A DNA stretch of 5,703 nt from Pseudomonadota bacterium. Its GTDB lineage: Bacteria; Pseudomonadota; Alphaproteobacteria; Sphingomonadales; Sphingomonadaceae. This document shows positions 5,144-5,703 of this stretch, piece by piece. The notes under the pieces were generated by a model. That model was not told where the DNA came from. It saw nothing but the letters and a program-made list of their open reading frames with translations, and ran no database searches. Each line of letters opens with the position of its first letter. Position 1 is the first letter of the stretch. The stretch is from NCBI GenBank assembly GCA_030271595.1, contig JARXKO010000099.1, positions 1 through 5,703 on the forward strand. The letters run 5' to 3'. The position numbers were made by a program, and so were the translations under genes.

Positions 5144-5703
5144 TGGTCAAGCTCAACAAGATCTACACCCGCACCGGCGATCGCGGCAGCGCCGGACTGG
5201 TCGATGGTAGCCGGGTCAGCAAGGCGAGCGCGCGAATGGCCGCGATCGGCGATATCGACGAAGCCAATGCCGCGATCGGCTGCGCCATTGCCGAGCTTGG
5301 CGACCGGCCGCTGCGCGAAGACCTGATCCGAATCCAGAACGACATGTTCGACCTTGGCGCCGATGCCGCGACCCCGGGCGAAGTCGAGGGCGCGCTGCGC
5401 ATCGTCGCGGCTCAGGTGGCGCGATTGGAACGCGAGATCGACACGATGAACGCCGAACTCGCGCCGCTGACCAGCTTCATCCTGCCGAGCGGTTCGGCTG
5501 CGGTCGCGACGCTGCATCTGGCGCGCGCGATAGTCCGCCGCGCCGAACGCTCGGCGGTGCTGCTGAACGAGGCCGATCCGCTCAATCCGCAGTTGCTGGC
5601 CTATCTCAACCGCCTGTCCGACCATCTGTTCGTCGCCGCTCGCTCCGTCGCTTCGCGCGAAGGCGGTGACGTGCTGTGGCAACCCGGGGCGAGCCGCGGC
5701 TGA
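5143..5703 (+). CDS. PduO-type ATP:cob(I)alamin adenosyltransferase
   Basis: This 186-residue enzyme transfers the adenosyl group of ATP to cob(I)alamin to make adenosylcobalamin, the cofactor of methylmalonyl-CoA mutase and other enzymes. It belongs to the PduO/MMAB family, not the CobA/BtuR family. The N-terminus KIYTRTGDRGSAGLVDGSRV (residues 6-25) is the ATP-binding signature. GDIDEANAAIG (36-46) is the conserved helix start. The block RAIVRRAERSAV (128-139) aligns with the human MMAB run around Arg186, Arg190, Arg191 and Glu193, giving here Arg128, Arg132, Arg133 and Glu135. LNRLSDHLFVAAR (155-167) closes the fold. The ATG at 5143 overlaps the HIG1 stop by one base (TGATG), and no strong separate ribosome site is present. 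The gene is complete and ends at the window edge. In related genomes, from memory, etfB and etfA often follow; that cannot be seen here. Confidence 0.95.
   Translation: MVKLNKIYTRTGDRGSAGLVDGSRVSKASARMAAIGDIDEANAAIGCAIAELGDRPLREDLIRIQNDMFDLGADAATPGEVEGALRIVAAQVARLEREIDTMNAELAPLTSFILPSGSAAVATLHLARAIVRRAERSAVLLNEADPLNPQLLAYLNRLSDHLFVAARSVASREGGDVLWQPGASRG

Noticed and set aside
1..5703. CRISPR array, insertion sequence, prophage, tRNA or rRNA
   Set aside because: No regularly spaced repeats, transposase or integrase motifs, terminal inverted repeats, or cloverleaf/rRNA signatures were seen on either strand.

Overview
This GC-rich window looks like ordinary chromosomal housekeeping sequence from an alphaproteobacterium, most likely of the order Sphingomonadales. 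The evidence is the strong G/C third-position bias, the HIG1-domain small membrane protein fused translationally to a PduO-type cobalamin adenosyltransferase, the typical alphaproteobacterial HNH endonuclease, and stand-alone GluQ-RS. The taxonomic call is inferred from gene content and protein style, not from a marker gene.

Layout from left to right. (1) The last 127 codons of dapD (lysine/diaminopimelate pathway) enter on the + strand. (2) A short gap of 187 bases carries two small perfect hairpins. (3) An EamA-family (DMT superfamily) membrane transporter follows on the + strand. Its 3' end overlaps by 38 bases with a - strand gene for a TlpA-like thioredoxin-fold lipoprotein with a WCAPC active site. 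(4) That gene is divergent from a small predicted lipoprotein, which sits 4 bases before galU (UDP-glucose synthesis) and looks co-transcribed with it. (5) galU meets a - strand HNH endonuclease tail to tail, the two stop codons sharing one CTAG. (6) A 207-base divergent intergenic region follows, with a dyad, a direct repeat and a possible 40-codon ORF that has a strong Shine-Dalgarno. (7) A compact + strand cluster then runs gluQ (tRNA queuosine glutamylation), a 68-residue HIG1-like membrane protein, and a PduO-type ATP:cob(I)alamin adenosyltransferase that ends exactly at the window edge.

The genes serve separate jobs: cell-wall/lysine precursors, metabolite export, periplasmic thiol chemistry, sugar nucleotides for envelope polysaccharide, tRNA modification, respiration and vitamin B12 activation. 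The packing is tight, with two overlapping convergent pairs and two overlapping or near-overlapping tandem junctions. I found no mobile element, CRISPR array, phage gene, rRNA or tRNA. I also found nothing I would call a new biological system; the least explained part is the intergenic region at 3874-4080.
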